Shown here: positions 1 to 8,209 of the stretch, in pieces
How positions within the stretch are numbered: the stretch's first letter is position 1
Layout: the number at the start of each line of letters is the position of its first letter
Source of the DNA: Cyanidium caldarium
Taxonomy: Eukaryota; Rhodophyta; Bangiophyceae; Cyanidiales; Cyanidiaceae
Direction of reading: 5' to 3'
Length of the DNA: 64,000 nt
Assembly: GCA_026184775.1 (NCBI GenBank)
Contig: JANCYW010000018.1
Span: forward strand, 223,434 to 287,433
Program-made: the position numbers and the translations under genes
The notes under the pieces: model-generated
The model's input: the letters and a program-made list of their open reading frames with translations, nothing else
The model's database searches: none
Told to the model about the DNA's origin: nothing

Positions 1-1822
1 CCGCGGCCGCGCCCACCCAACTCTCGGTGCGCTGGGCGTCGGCCGCTCCATAAAACAGGTGACACTGTGCCGGACGGCCGTCGCGACCGGCCCGCCCGGT
101 CTCTTGCACGTACGCCTCGATGCTAGGCGGCACGCTCCAGTGCACCACCCCGCGCACATCGGCCTTGTGCAGGCCCATGCCAAACGCCACCGTGGCCACC
201 ACCACCCGCAGCCGATTCTGCATAAACTGCTGCTGCACGCGATGGCGCTGCTCCAGCGGCAGGCCGGCGTGATAGCTGCCGGCCGACACCAAATGGTTCT
301 GCAACCAGGCGGCCAACTGATCGGCATCGCGTCGCCGCTGCACATACACCACCACCGGGCCGGACCATTCCGGGCGGTGACGCAGCAGTTGCACCAGTGC
401 CTGATGGCGATCCGGCGGGCGCGACACCGAAAAGGTGAGTCGTCCGTCGGTCGGTCGCACATCGGCGTGCAGGAGATGATGGCGCGTTGGATGCAGCGTG
501 CGCTGAATGCACCGGATAACGTGTGGGGTGGCGGTGGCAGTCAGCGCCAACACCGCACACGGACGCGTCCGCTGCAGGGCGTGCAGCGCGGCTGGGATGC
601 GCAGGTAGGCCGGCCGGAAATGCAGCGCCCATTCGGCCACGCAGTGCGCCTCATCCAGCACCAACAGCGATACGTGAGTCTGCTGCAGCACCCGCACCAT
701 AGCGTCCGAGACGAATCGCTCAGGTGTCACCAGCAGCACCTTGTAGGCGCCGCGCTGCAGGGCGTCGTAGGTGGCGCGGATCTCGGCGGCGGTCATGCCT
801 TGAGCGTGCACACAGGCGCAGGATAGAGCGGCCGGCATGTGCTTCAGCTGGTCGGCCATGAGGGACACCAACGGCGTGATGACCACGGCCGTGCCCGGCA
901 GCAGCGCGGCCGCCAGTTGGTAGAGCAGCGATTTGCCGTGCGCGGTGGGCAACACGGCAATGACCGATTCGGCGCGCAACAGGTGCTCGATGGCTTCACG
1001 CTGAACGGTTCGGAAAGCCGAAAAGCCGGTCAGTCGCTGCAGCGCGTCCTGTAAACGGTGATGATACGACAGGTCGAATAGTGCCGGGGCCGCCTGTGAA
1101 GTGGCTGCTGTGGTCGCATCATCTGTTGCGGTATCGGTCGCGTCGGTGCACTGTTGGCGCCAGGTCTGCTGCGCTAGCCATTCGCGCTCCCACCAGAATG
1201 TGGCGCAACGAGGGCGACGCGCACACACATAATAGGCGGCGCTGCCAGAGGCGCTCCGTCGACGGGACAGTACTCGTCGACACGGCACGCTGTGTCCTTG
1301 ACACCGCGGCAACTCCGGCGGCGTCCGGTCGGATGGTGTGGCGGTCGACTCGGTGAGCCCCAGCCCGTCGAACAGCGCCGTACCCGTATCGGGAACTTCC
1401 GCATCTGCCGTCCCGTCATCCGCACCGGACCGGTCGGCCCCCAGAGAACGATCCAACGCATTGCGCCCTTGCACACAGGCGACACCCGATTTCCCAGCGG
1501 TGCGCCCGCGCCAACCCCCACCCGTGCCGCCCGTCACACGAAGTCGCCGCCCCCTGCCGCGCTGTGCATAGCCGGATCGAGCGTCCACCGGTCGCGCCAC
1601 AATGTGCCGCCTCCGTTTACGCTGACGCCAGTGCGGTGTCGCGGGATCCGCCCCGACTCCCGACAACGAGCCCACCGGATCGACGCACGGGCCACCGCAC
1701 TCATCCTCGTCCAACGTCACCTCCAGCTCTTCATCCTTCTCCTTCTCCTCCCAGACTTCTCGCACCACCCGGACAGTCCTCTCGTGATGCACAACCACCT
1801 CCGCTGCACCCACGACGTCCAT
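1..1822 (-). CDS. RecQ-family DNA helicase, RecQ4-like (partial, 3' end outside window)
   Basis: ATP-dependent 3'-5' DNA helicase of the RecQ family, expected in the nucleus in replication and repair. Visible in order from the N-terminus: an acidic then strongly basic, Arg/Gly-rich region; a short Cys/His stretch (RCQGHSVPC, then CARRPRC) in the place of a degenerate zinc knuckle; then the helicase core with motif 0 (FRTVQREAI), Walker A-like TAHGKSLL, a DEAH box in LLVLDEAHCVAEWALHFRP, LTATATP (motif III), and VATVAFGMGLHK and QETGRAGRDG (motifs V/VI). The WALHFRP after the DEAH box is the RecQ-specific aromatic-loop region. The long N-terminal extension with a knuckle-like patch directly before the core suggests RecQ4 rather than the RecQ1/BLM type; this is inference. 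The frame stays open to the left edge, so the C-terminus is missing. ATG at 1822 is preferred; an in-frame ATG at 2005 would add about 60 residues. Confidence 0.85.
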   Translation of the reverse strand, partial: MDVVGAAEVVVHHERTVRVVREVWEEKEKDEELEVTLDEDECGGPCVDPVGSLSGVGADPATPHWRQRKRRRHIVARPVDARSGYAQRGRGRRLRVTGGTGGGWRGRTAGKSGVACVQGRNALDRSLGADRSGADDGTADAEVPDTGTALFDGLGLTESTATPSDRTPPELPRCQGHSVPCRRVLSRRRSASGSAAYYVCARRPRCATFWWEREWLAQQTWRQQCTDATDTATDDATTAATSQAAPALFDLSYHHRLQDALQRLTGFSAFRTVQREAIEHLLRAESVIAVLPTAHGKSLLYQLAAALLPGTAVVITPLVSLMADQLKHMPAALSCACVHAQGMTAAEIRATYDALQRGAYKVLLVTPERFVSDAMVRVLQQTHVSLLVLDEAHCVAEWALHFRPAYLRIPAALHALQRTRPCAVLALTATATPHVIRCIQRTLHPTRHHLLHADVRPTDGRLTFSVSRPPDRHQALVQLLRHRPEWSGPVVVYVQRRRDADQLAAWLQNHLVSAGSYHAGLPLEQRHRVQQQFMQNRLRVVVATVAFGMGLHKADVRGVVHWSVPPSIEAYVQETGRAGRDGRPAQCHLFYGAADAQRTESWVGAAA

Positions 1823-2240
1823 CCCACGCCTCACACCCGCGCTCCTACGGGCGCACGTGCTCGTTCGAACGGCTGCGCGCCTGCCCGCGTCGACGTTGCC
1901 GCTTTCGGTCCGCTCTCCGTGCCGGGCGCTCCCTGGCGCACTCGCACATGCTGTTGCGACAGCAGTAACGCTTGCGAAACGGGTCATTGTGGAGCTGGTG
2001 TTCATCGCCAAGTCACTGGTCGACGCTTCTCAGGACGTTCCGCGCTTCGAGGTGTCGTTCGAGTGCTCCCAATTGACTGTTAGGCTTTGGGGGAGGCCTC
2101 GCGCCTGCAGGTCCGCCGCGGCATCGAACGCTCCTCTCGCCAGAGTCTCCGTTCCGGACACCATTTCGCTCCGTCTACTCGTTCGTTTTCATTCCCTTTT
2201 CGGCCGCCGGCCACGCCTCGGCGCCCGCCCTCGGTTCCGC
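1823..2240. promoter_or_regulatory. Divergent intergenic region, helicase / lipase
   Basis: This 418-base stretch lies between two divergent genes and should contain both promoters. It has no recognisable RNA gene. Both genes have in-frame upstream extensions here (helicase ATG at 2005; lipase frame open from 1857), so part of it could be coding for one of them. No convincing TATA element was seen. Confidence 0.4.
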
Positions 2241-3947
2241 ATGGCGTCGGCGGCGCGCGCTGAGGTGGAGGAGCAGTCGACGCGGCTGCAGGTGGCTCGC
2301 GGCCTGTACGACTTTTTGCGCACCGTGGGCGGTGAGCAGTATGATCGCTCGACCATGTTGGCGGACTTGTCTATCGGCCTGTCGGTGTTCATATCGCAGA
2401 AGGAGCGTGAGATGCAGGGGCGACTGCCCGCGCTCATCGCCTCGCTGGAGCGCTGCAGACCGTGTTTGTCTCGCGAGCAGCTGCAGCGACTGCAGCACTT
2501 TGCGCGTCTGGCGCACGGCGCCTACTGCACCAGCGAGCGGGAACTGTTTAGGCGTACCCCATTGTATGAGGGCACGGTGGTGCGATCCCGCTGGTCGAGC
2601 GCGCAAGAGCGCCCCGCCTACTACATCGCCGTGGACGATACGTATCGCTGCATCGTGTTGGCAGTGCGCGGCACCGACACCATGGCCGATGTGTTCACCG
2701 ATCTGAGTCTGCATCCGATGCCGTTTCTGGGCGGTTTCGCGCACGCCGGCATCACCCGCTCGGCACTGCGCTTGTACGATGAGGTGGCGGACACGCTGTG
2801 CGTGCTGCAACGCCAGTATCCACAGCACACGCTGGTGCTGACGGGCCACTCTTTGGGCGGTGGTGTAGCGTCGCTGCTGACCATGAAAATGCGCTGGGAG
2901 CGCCCTGCGGCGAATGGCACTGCGGACGCACACTCCAGACCGCTACCGTTGCGTCCGGTGGCGTACGGGTTCGGCACGCCGGCGTGTGTGTCGCCCGAGC
3001 TGGCGGCGCGCACCTCGCACGCCGTGCACGGTCTGGGCGATGCGCTGATCACGGTGGTGTTGGGTGACGATCTGGTGCCGCGGGCGTGCGCCGCCAGCAT
3101 CGACCGGGTGGTGCGCGAGCTGGCGGCGTTCGATTGGCCGCGGCACCTGGCCAAGGACATGGTGAGTCTGGTGACGGAGACGCGGCTGGCCAAGTGGTCG
3201 CAGAGTTATCTGAAGTTTTCGGTGAACGAGCAGCACGTGCATCGGGTGATGCGTGAATTGAGCGCGCGGCTGGGCAAGAGCGGCTCGTCGATGGCAGCGG
3301 CAGCTGCGGCGACTGCCCAGGCGCGCGGCGACGGCGGCGACGGCGGTACCGCCGGGCGGATGGCGGCGCTGGCCAGCACCGCCTCCGCATGGATCGGCTG
3401 GTACAACAAGCTGTCCAAGAAGAGCGAGTTGCCGCGGCGAGCGCCCGAACTGCCGCAGTTTCTGCCGCCGGCGGGCCGAATGCTGCATTTCCGGCGGGTG
3501 CCGCTGCACCTCACTGCCGCCCGTGATATCGAGGAACAGCATCGACGCGCGGCCATCGTCGAGGCGGCGGCCACGACAACCGCCGTTGCCGCGCGGTCCC
3601 CCGCCGGGGACGAAAAAGAGAACGGCCGCGGCGGTGGCGACGGCGGTCACCAGAGGCATGCGTCAATCGCCGGCGGGACGTTCTGGCCGGGCGCGGCGGC
3701 CGACTTGTCCTACTGGGACGGTTTCGGCGGCGGCGGCGGCGACGACGACGACGACAACGACAACGACGGGGCGAATACGGCCGACGATATTGCCCCTGCT
3801 TCCGAGGACGCCGACACCCGCGTGCTGGTGCAAGCGTCCGAACCGAGCGCTTTCCGCAACATGGTGCTGACGCGACAGTGCATACGCGACCATCTCATGC
3901 ACAGTATCCGCCGCGCCCTAGCGCAACATCAACGTGAGTGTCGATAA
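2241..3947 (+). CDS. sn-1-specific diacylglycerol lipase-like protein (class 3 lipase)
   Basis: Alpha/beta-hydrolase of the lipase class 3 family that would release a fatty acid from diacylglycerol or related acylglycerols. The nucleophile elbow GHSLGGG gives the catalytic Ser near residue 204. The GTDTMADVFTDL segment before it and VVLGDDLVPRA after it (likely catalytic Asp) are typical. The C-terminal part matches the DAG-lipase layout: PPAGRMLHFRRVPLHL, then an inserted low-complexity Gly/Asp-rich region (about residues 440-530), then AFRNMVLTRQCIRDHLMHSI, where the His of DHLM is the likely third triad member. No transmembrane bundle like that of animal DAGLs is seen. The 568-residue form starts at the ATG just before the conserved helical region; the frame is open upstream to 1857, so a longer N-terminus cannot be excluded. 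Confidence 0.85.
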   Translation: MASAARAEVEEQSTRLQVARGLYDFLRTVGGEQYDRSTMLADLSIGLSVFISQKEREMQGRLPALIASLERCRPCLSREQLQRLQHFARLAHGAYCTSERELFRRTPLYEGTVVRSRWSSAQERPAYYIAVDDTYRCIVLAVRGTDTMADVFTDLSLHPMPFLGGFAHAGITRSALRLYDEVADTLCVLQRQYPQHTLVLTGHSLGGGVASLLTMKMRWERPAANGTADAHSRPLPLRPVAYGFGTPACVSPELAARTSHAVHGLGDALITVVLGDDLVPRACAASIDRVVRELAAFDWPRHLAKDMVSLVTETRLAKWSQSYLKFSVNEQHVHRVMRELSARLGKSGSSMAAAAAATAQARGDGGDGGTAGRMAALASTASAWIGWYNKLSKKSELPRRAPELPQFLPPAGRMLHFRRVPLHLTAARDIEEQHRRAAIVEAAATTTAVAARSPAGDEKENGRGGGDGGHQRHASIAGGTFWPGAAADLSYWDGFGGGGGDDDDDNDNDGANTADDIAPASEDADTRVLVQASEPSAFRNMVLTRQCIRDHLMHSIRRALAQHQRECR

Positions 3948-4077
3948 GGAGCGGTACAGAATACACGATGAAAGCGTACACCCGGCTGTGTTACGATCCT
4001 GAGCGGCTGCTCGATGTCCCTATATCCCCTGTTTCCACACTTTTCCCGCTCGGCGCACACGCAGGCACGCTCTCCGT

Positions 4078-4914
4078 TCACGTCTCGTGCGAGGCGGCCG
4101 CAAAGAGGCGCACCTCATGATCGAGGGCCACGGCGTACGCGTCGCACGCCAACCACTCGTCCACTTGGTGCACGTCCTGTTCGTATTCTGTACAGAGCGA
4201 CTCGACCCACTTGTCCAGCAGCGCCTCCATGCCCCAGGCGCGCAGCTGGAACGCGTCGCCCGCGTACGTGGCGATCCAGTCGCGGTACGCCGGCGGCATC
4301 GACGGCGCTTTCGCAGCGGTAGTGCTGGTGCTGGTCAGCCGCGGCTGCAGCGCCGTGCCGATGCGCGCGTACAGAGCCATGCAGGGCAGTAACAGTGCCA
4401 GTAAAAACAGACGCGCTCGTCGGCTGGCGTACACCGCGGCAGTATGCGAGCTGCGCGGCGATCCCGCCCCGGCCACCGGACCCACCTGCGCTGCCCACAT
4501 ATCCCGCGCCAACGTCGCCGCTCCCGCCTCTATGCACGCGCGATAATCTCGCACCACCTCTCGCAGCGACGTCTCCGCCTGCAGCGCCGCCCCGGCGAGC
4601 GCCACATCGCGGCCGCCTGGTCGAGCGTCGTGCACCGCCTCCAGCTCGGCGAATATGCCGGCCACCAGCTCCTGCAGCACCCGACACTCGTCCCACTCGT
4701 CCGATGCGTACGCCAGCAGATTCAGACAGCGCACATAACTCAACAGAAACTCGCGGTCGCTCTCGACGAACACCGTGAACAGGTGCCGGTCCAGCGTGCC
4801 CTCGGACAGCGAGCGCAAGAAGGGCGTCTGCAGCACCCGGTCGAATTGGCCAGCGCTGTGCAGCCAGAGGCGACGGGAATGGCCGGTGCTCGGCTCGGTG
4901 GTGTCGAGGTACAT
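4078..4914 (-). CDS. TenA/THI-4 family thiaminase II-like protein
   Basis: TenA enzymes hydrolyse thiamine breakdown products such as aminomethyl- or formylamino-hydroxymethylpyrimidine so the pyrimidine can be salvaged for thiamine synthesis. The 278-residue product is all-helical. It contains LLLPCMALYARIG, with Cys178 in the place of the catalytic Cys of bacterial TenA, followed by YRDWIATYAGDAFQ and GMEALLDKWVE, which carry the conserved C-terminal Glu region. The start was placed at MYLDTTEP; about 48 further in-frame residues upstream are Cys/Arg-rich, unlike the family, and lie over an ACGC repeat. There is an insertion between about residues 185 and 200 (LTSTSTTAAK). No targeting signal is obvious. 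Substrate specificity cannot be read from the sequence. Confidence 0.88.
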   Translation of the reverse strand: MYLDTTEPSTGHSRRLWLHSAGQFDRVLQTPFLRSLSEGTLDRHLFTVFVESDREFLLSYVRCLNLLAYASDEWDECRVLQELVAGIFAELEAVHDARPGGRDVALAGAALQAETSLREVVRDYRACIEAGAATLARDMWAAQVGPVAGAGSPRSSHTAAVYASRRARLFLLALLLPCMALYARIGTALQPRLTSTSTTAAKAPSMPPAYRDWIATYAGDAFQLRAWGMEALLDKWVESLCTEYEQDVHQVDEWLACDAYAVALDHEVRLFAAASHET

Positions 4915-5030
4915 TGGGGTGGTGTGGTGTGCGACCTTACAACACCGGCAGCATGGTGTTCGTGTCTTGCACGCAACAACGCGTACGTGAAACGCGCAGA
5001 GCACCCTCCCCACAAGGAGAGGGAGAGCGC

Positions 5031-5056
5031 GCACGCACGCACGCACGCACGCACAC
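5031..5056. repeat. ACGC tetranucleotide microsatellite
   Basis: About six tandem ACGC units in the 286-base divergent spacer between the TenA and ERGIC3 genes. Confidence 0.9.
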
Positions 5057-5200
5057 AAGAGACGCTGCCCGCGACGGCGCTGGAGGACGGGCCGCTGCGC
5101 GTTACGTTTCCGTTGCTGCGAGCGTCGGACTTGCCAACGTCACGCACCGCGCTCGTCTGGACCTAACCATCGTGAACACCGCCTCGCTCGCTCCATTTCC

Positions 5201-6691
5201 ATGTTGGGCGTACGGCGCCCGGCCTCGGACACCGAGGGTGGGGGTGCAGGTTCGCTGCGAAACGGTTCGCCGCTCTTGCACAGTCGCGCGTCGTGGACCG
5301 AGCTGATCCGCTCGCTCGACGCCTACCCGAAAACCGTCGAGGACGTCCGGTTGCGGACTGTGGCGGGCGGGCTGCTGGCCCTCGTATCGTATGCGCTCAT
5401 CGCTGTGTTGGTGGTGTCGGAGACGGTGCGTTGGCTGCACGTGCCGGTGCGCTCGCAACTGTCGGTGGAGTCGCGGCCGTTCCGCCTCGCTGAGCCGATG
5501 CGGCTGCAGGTGGAGGTGGATTTGCTGGCGTTGGACTGCGGTGCGTTCAGTCTGGACGTGATGCAGTCGAGTGGCATGGCGCCGCAGTTGAACGTCTTGT
5601 CGCGGGTGCAGCGGTGGGTGTTGGACGAGCAGGGCCAGGTGGAGGGACCGTACACGCCGCCGCGTGTCGAGGCGATGGCGCCCGACGCCGCCGACGGCAC
5701 GGCGGCCGCGCTGACACCGGCGGAGGAGCGCATGCTGGCTGGACTGGACGAGGATACCAAACAGCAGGCGCTGGAGTATCGACAGCAGGCGGTGGCATTT
5801 TTGGAGTTGCAGAGGCGCGTGGCCAACGGACGGGAGACGTATTGCGGTCCGTGTTTCGGCGCCGACGACGATGGCCAGGCGGCGCCGGCACCCGCTCGCG
5901 GCGGTGACCAGGGCACTGCCGCCACCACTACGTCTGCCTGCTGCAACAGTTGTGCGGCGGTGCGTTCGCGGTACCAAAAACGCCACTGGAGTTTCGATCA
6001 GGTGTTGCGCACCGCCGAGCAGTGTGCCGAGGAGCGTTTCCACCAGTTTTTGGTGGAGGCCGGTCGGGTGCAGCGCGGCGGCTGCCGTCTCCGCGCCGAT
6101 CTGCAAGTGCATCGGGCGGCGGGCAACTTCCACCTGGCGCCTGGGGAGGGCCACTCGCATGCCGGCGGACAGCACGTGCATTCGGTGCACAATCAGGTGT
6201 TCCTGCGCACCTACAATTTCTCACATCGCATCCACCAGCTGCGCTTCGGACCGTCGTTTCCGGGACAGAAGAACGCGCTCGAGGGCACGCACAACGTGTT
6301 CGTGTCCACGGCGGCCGAGTCGCGCCTCGGCACCATGGCGCAGTATTTCTGCAAGCTGGTGCCGGTGACGTATCGCCACCGGGGCCAACGCGCCTGGACC
6401 GTGGAGTCGTACGAGTATTCGGCGACCGATCTGACGGCGGTGCCCGATCACGAGCGCGTGCACATGACCCATGCGTCCGGCGCGCTGCCGGGCATCTTCG
6501 TGTTCTACGACCTGCAACCGATCCACGTGGAGTATGTGGAGTCGCGCGAATACGGCCTGTTGCATTTCGTGGTGCAGTTGTGTGCCATTGTGGGCGGCGT
6601 GTTTACGGTGAGCGGCCTGCTGGACCGGGTGCTGTTCGGGGCGGGTCGGGCGCTGGCAGCGCACAAGCGGCGCATGCGCAAGCATCTGTGA
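5201..6691 (+). CDS. ERGIC3 / Erv46 homologue, ER-Golgi cargo receptor
   Basis: Membrane protein of COPII vesicles that cycles between ER and Golgi, normally in complex with Erv41/ERGIC2. The 496-residue protein has the family topology: a short cytosolic N-terminus with LDAYPKTVEDVRLRT, a first membrane segment at about residues 48-70, a large lumenal domain, and a second membrane segment at about 452-475 (FVVQLCAIVGGVFTVSGLLD) followed by a short basic tail. The lumenal ETYCGPCFGAD and CCNSCAAVRSRY match the conserved double-Cys signatures of Erv46, and FSHRIHQLRFG and GALPGIFVFYDLQPIHVEY are also family motifs. An acidic, Ala-rich insertion (about 155-190) precedes the first Cys pair. The tail KRRMRKHL is basic but is not a canonical KKXX signal. 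Confidence 0.95.
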   Translation: MLGVRRPASDTEGGGAGSLRNGSPLLHSRASWTELIRSLDAYPKTVEDVRLRTVAGGLLALVSYALIAVLVVSETVRWLHVPVRSQLSVESRPFRLAEPMRLQVEVDLLALDCGAFSLDVMQSSGMAPQLNVLSRVQRWVLDEQGQVEGPYTPPRVEAMAPDAADGTAAALTPAEERMLAGLDEDTKQQALEYRQQAVAFLELQRRVANGRETYCGPCFGADDDGQAAPAPARGGDQGTAATTTSACCNSCAAVRSRYQKRHWSFDQVLRTAEQCAEERFHQFLVEAGRVQRGGCRLRADLQVHRAAGNFHLAPGEGHSHAGGQHVHSVHNQVFLRTYNFSHRIHQLRFGPSFPGQKNALEGTHNVFVSTAAESRLGTMAQYFCKLVPVTYRHRGQRAWTVESYEYSATDLTAVPDHERVHMTHASGALPGIFVFYDLQPIHVEYVESREYGLLHFVVQLCAIVGGVFTVSGLLDRVLFGAGRALAAHKRRMRKHL

Positions 6692-6722
6692 GCGGGCGTG
6701 CACGTGCGCGCTTTAGCCGTTC

Positions 6723-7832
6723 TCACCGGGGCGGCATCGATGGCGGCGGTGCGGCAGCGCGTTCGCTGCTCGGCCGCGCCCACTCCACCGACAGGATCAG
6801 ATGGCCGTACCCGAACCCGTTCAGTTTCTCGACGCACCGCTCGGCAGAGGAGCGCTCCGCAAAGGCGGCGAAAGCGAAACCTTTCGGGGTGCCGGTGAAC
6901 TTGTCACGCGCCAGAAAGATACGCGTCACCCGCCCGAACGGCGCCAGCAGCATGCGCAAGTCGTCTTCGGTGGCGCTCTCGGTCAGGTTGCTGATGCGCA
7001 CGGAGTTTTCATCACGGCGCGCGTACATGCTATCGCCCTGGCGGAGTTGCGTGCCGGCACCGGCCCGCATCGACGGCGGCACATAGCGAGAGCCGGTGCC
7101 GGGCATCGCCCCGGACATGGCGCCAGCGTTTCCGGCTGTCGGCGCCAGCCCGCTCGCCGTCGCCCCCGGTGTATCGCCAGCGTCGCCGCCCAGCGCGGCC
7201 TGCAGCCCCTTGAACGGGCACCGCAGCGTCCAGTGGTCGCCCACTTTGCCACAGATACGACACACCACGATGGACTTGTTGGTCAGTAGCTCGTCGCTTG
7301 GCTTCCCCCCTCGTATACCGCCTCCGCTTCCATTCGCCTCCCAATCGCCCCCGCCAGTCGCTACCGCCGCTCCCGTGACTGCCGTCCCGTCATCCGCCGC
7401 TGCCGCCGTCGCCGCCTCTGCCCACTCGATATTCACGTCCTCGTTGGCCTGCATGGTCACGCCGGCCGATCCGCCCCCCGCCCCACCCGCCGACGTCCCC
7501 GCGGTCGCCTGTCCGAACTTGCGCCACTTGCGCCGCAACGCCACCGCATGATTCACCCGCCGTTGCTCTCGCCGCTGCCGCACCCGCCGCACCGTCCGCA
7601 CCAAGTACCCCTCCTGATTCACCGAGTACTCGGTGACGGTGTGCACGCCGTCCGCATCCGGCTCGCTGACCTGCGGCGGCGGCAGCAGTCGCGATGCCGC
7701 TCCCGAGCGGTTACCCCCGACTCCCGTACCCGACACACCTATTTCCTCTTCATCCTCCTCATCACCCCATGAAGTGCCCTTCAGTGGCTTGTTCAACTCC
7801 CCCACGCCGCTTTTCATGACGTGGGCAGACAT
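6723..7832 (-). CDS. EIF3G: Translation initiation factor eIF3 subunit G
   Basis: RNA-binding subunit of the eIF3 complex, which acts on the 40S ribosome in scanning and reinitiation. Seen in order: an N-terminus with SGVGELNKPLKGTSWGDEEDEEE; the conserved VNQEGYLVRTVRRVRQRR block; a CCHC zinc knuckle in VVCRICGKVGDHWTLRCPF; SRYVPPSMR; and a C-terminal RRM with RNP2 (VRISNLTE) and RNP1 (KGFAFAAF). This order is that of eIF3g/Tif35. Ala/Gly-rich low-complexity linkers separate the modules, giving 369 residues against about 320 in animals. The ATG at 7832 was chosen because upstream frame residues are simple-repeat translations. Confidence 0.95.
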   Translation of the reverse strand: MSAHVMKSGVGELNKPLKGTSWGDEEDEEEIGVSGTGVGGNRSGAASRLLPPPQVSEPDADGVHTVTEYSVNQEGYLVRTVRRVRQRREQRRVNHAVALRRKWRKFGQATAGTSAGGAGGGSAGVTMQANEDVNIEWAEAATAAAADDGTAVTGAAVATGGGDWEANGSGGGIRGGKPSDELLTNKSIVVCRICGKVGDHWTLRCPFKGLQAALGGDAGDTPGATASGLAPTAGNAGAMSGAMPGTGSRYVPPSMRAGAGTQLRQGDSMYARRDENSVRISNLTESATEDDLRMLLAPFGRVTRIFLARDKFTGTPKGFAFAAFAERSSAERCVEKLNGFGYGHLILSVEWARPSSERAAAPPPSMPPR

Positions 7833-8209
7833 GATGAGGAGGAGGATAAGGAGGAGCAGCAGGAGGAAGAGCGTGCCGTGCCCCCCGCGCGCGTGCCTCC
7901 TTTTCTCGATGCGCGCGATCGAACGCGATCGCCGCATCGTCGTGTGCCCCGCGCGCGCGCACACACACACACACACACGCATGCATCATCGCCATCATCA
8001 TCGTCGTCGGCGTCGGCGTCGGCGTCGGCGCGGCACCCAACGTGTGCTCGTTGGGAGCGCGAGGCGGGCGCGGTTCCTGCCGCGGTTGCAGCAGTGTGGG
8101 AGCGTGAGGGTGATTCAGGGGGCGACGCGCATTGGGGTCCCTGTTGCAGTGAGGAGGGTGTGAGGGTTATTGGCGCGAGTGTCTGCCGTTGTCCTCGTCG
8201 CGGGGCGCT
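7833..8209. promoter_or_regulatory. Divergent intergenic region with simple repeats
   Basis: This 377-base spacer lies between eIF3g (-) and the acidic orphan (+). It contains a GC/AC dinucleotide run at 7951-7978 and a CGTCGG hexanucleotide run at about 8004-8030. Alternating purine-pyrimidine runs of this kind can form Z-DNA. No RNA gene was seen. Confidence 0.5.

Noticed and set aside
7914-7934. Paired GATC sites (CGATC-N6-GATCG) upstream of eIF3g, compared with the nitrate dyads
   Set aside because: The spacer is six, not eight, bases and the gene is unrelated, so it was not counted as the same element.
7951-7978. GC/AC dinucleotide run considered as a CRISPR or regulatory array
   Set aside because: Simple microsatellite without spacers.
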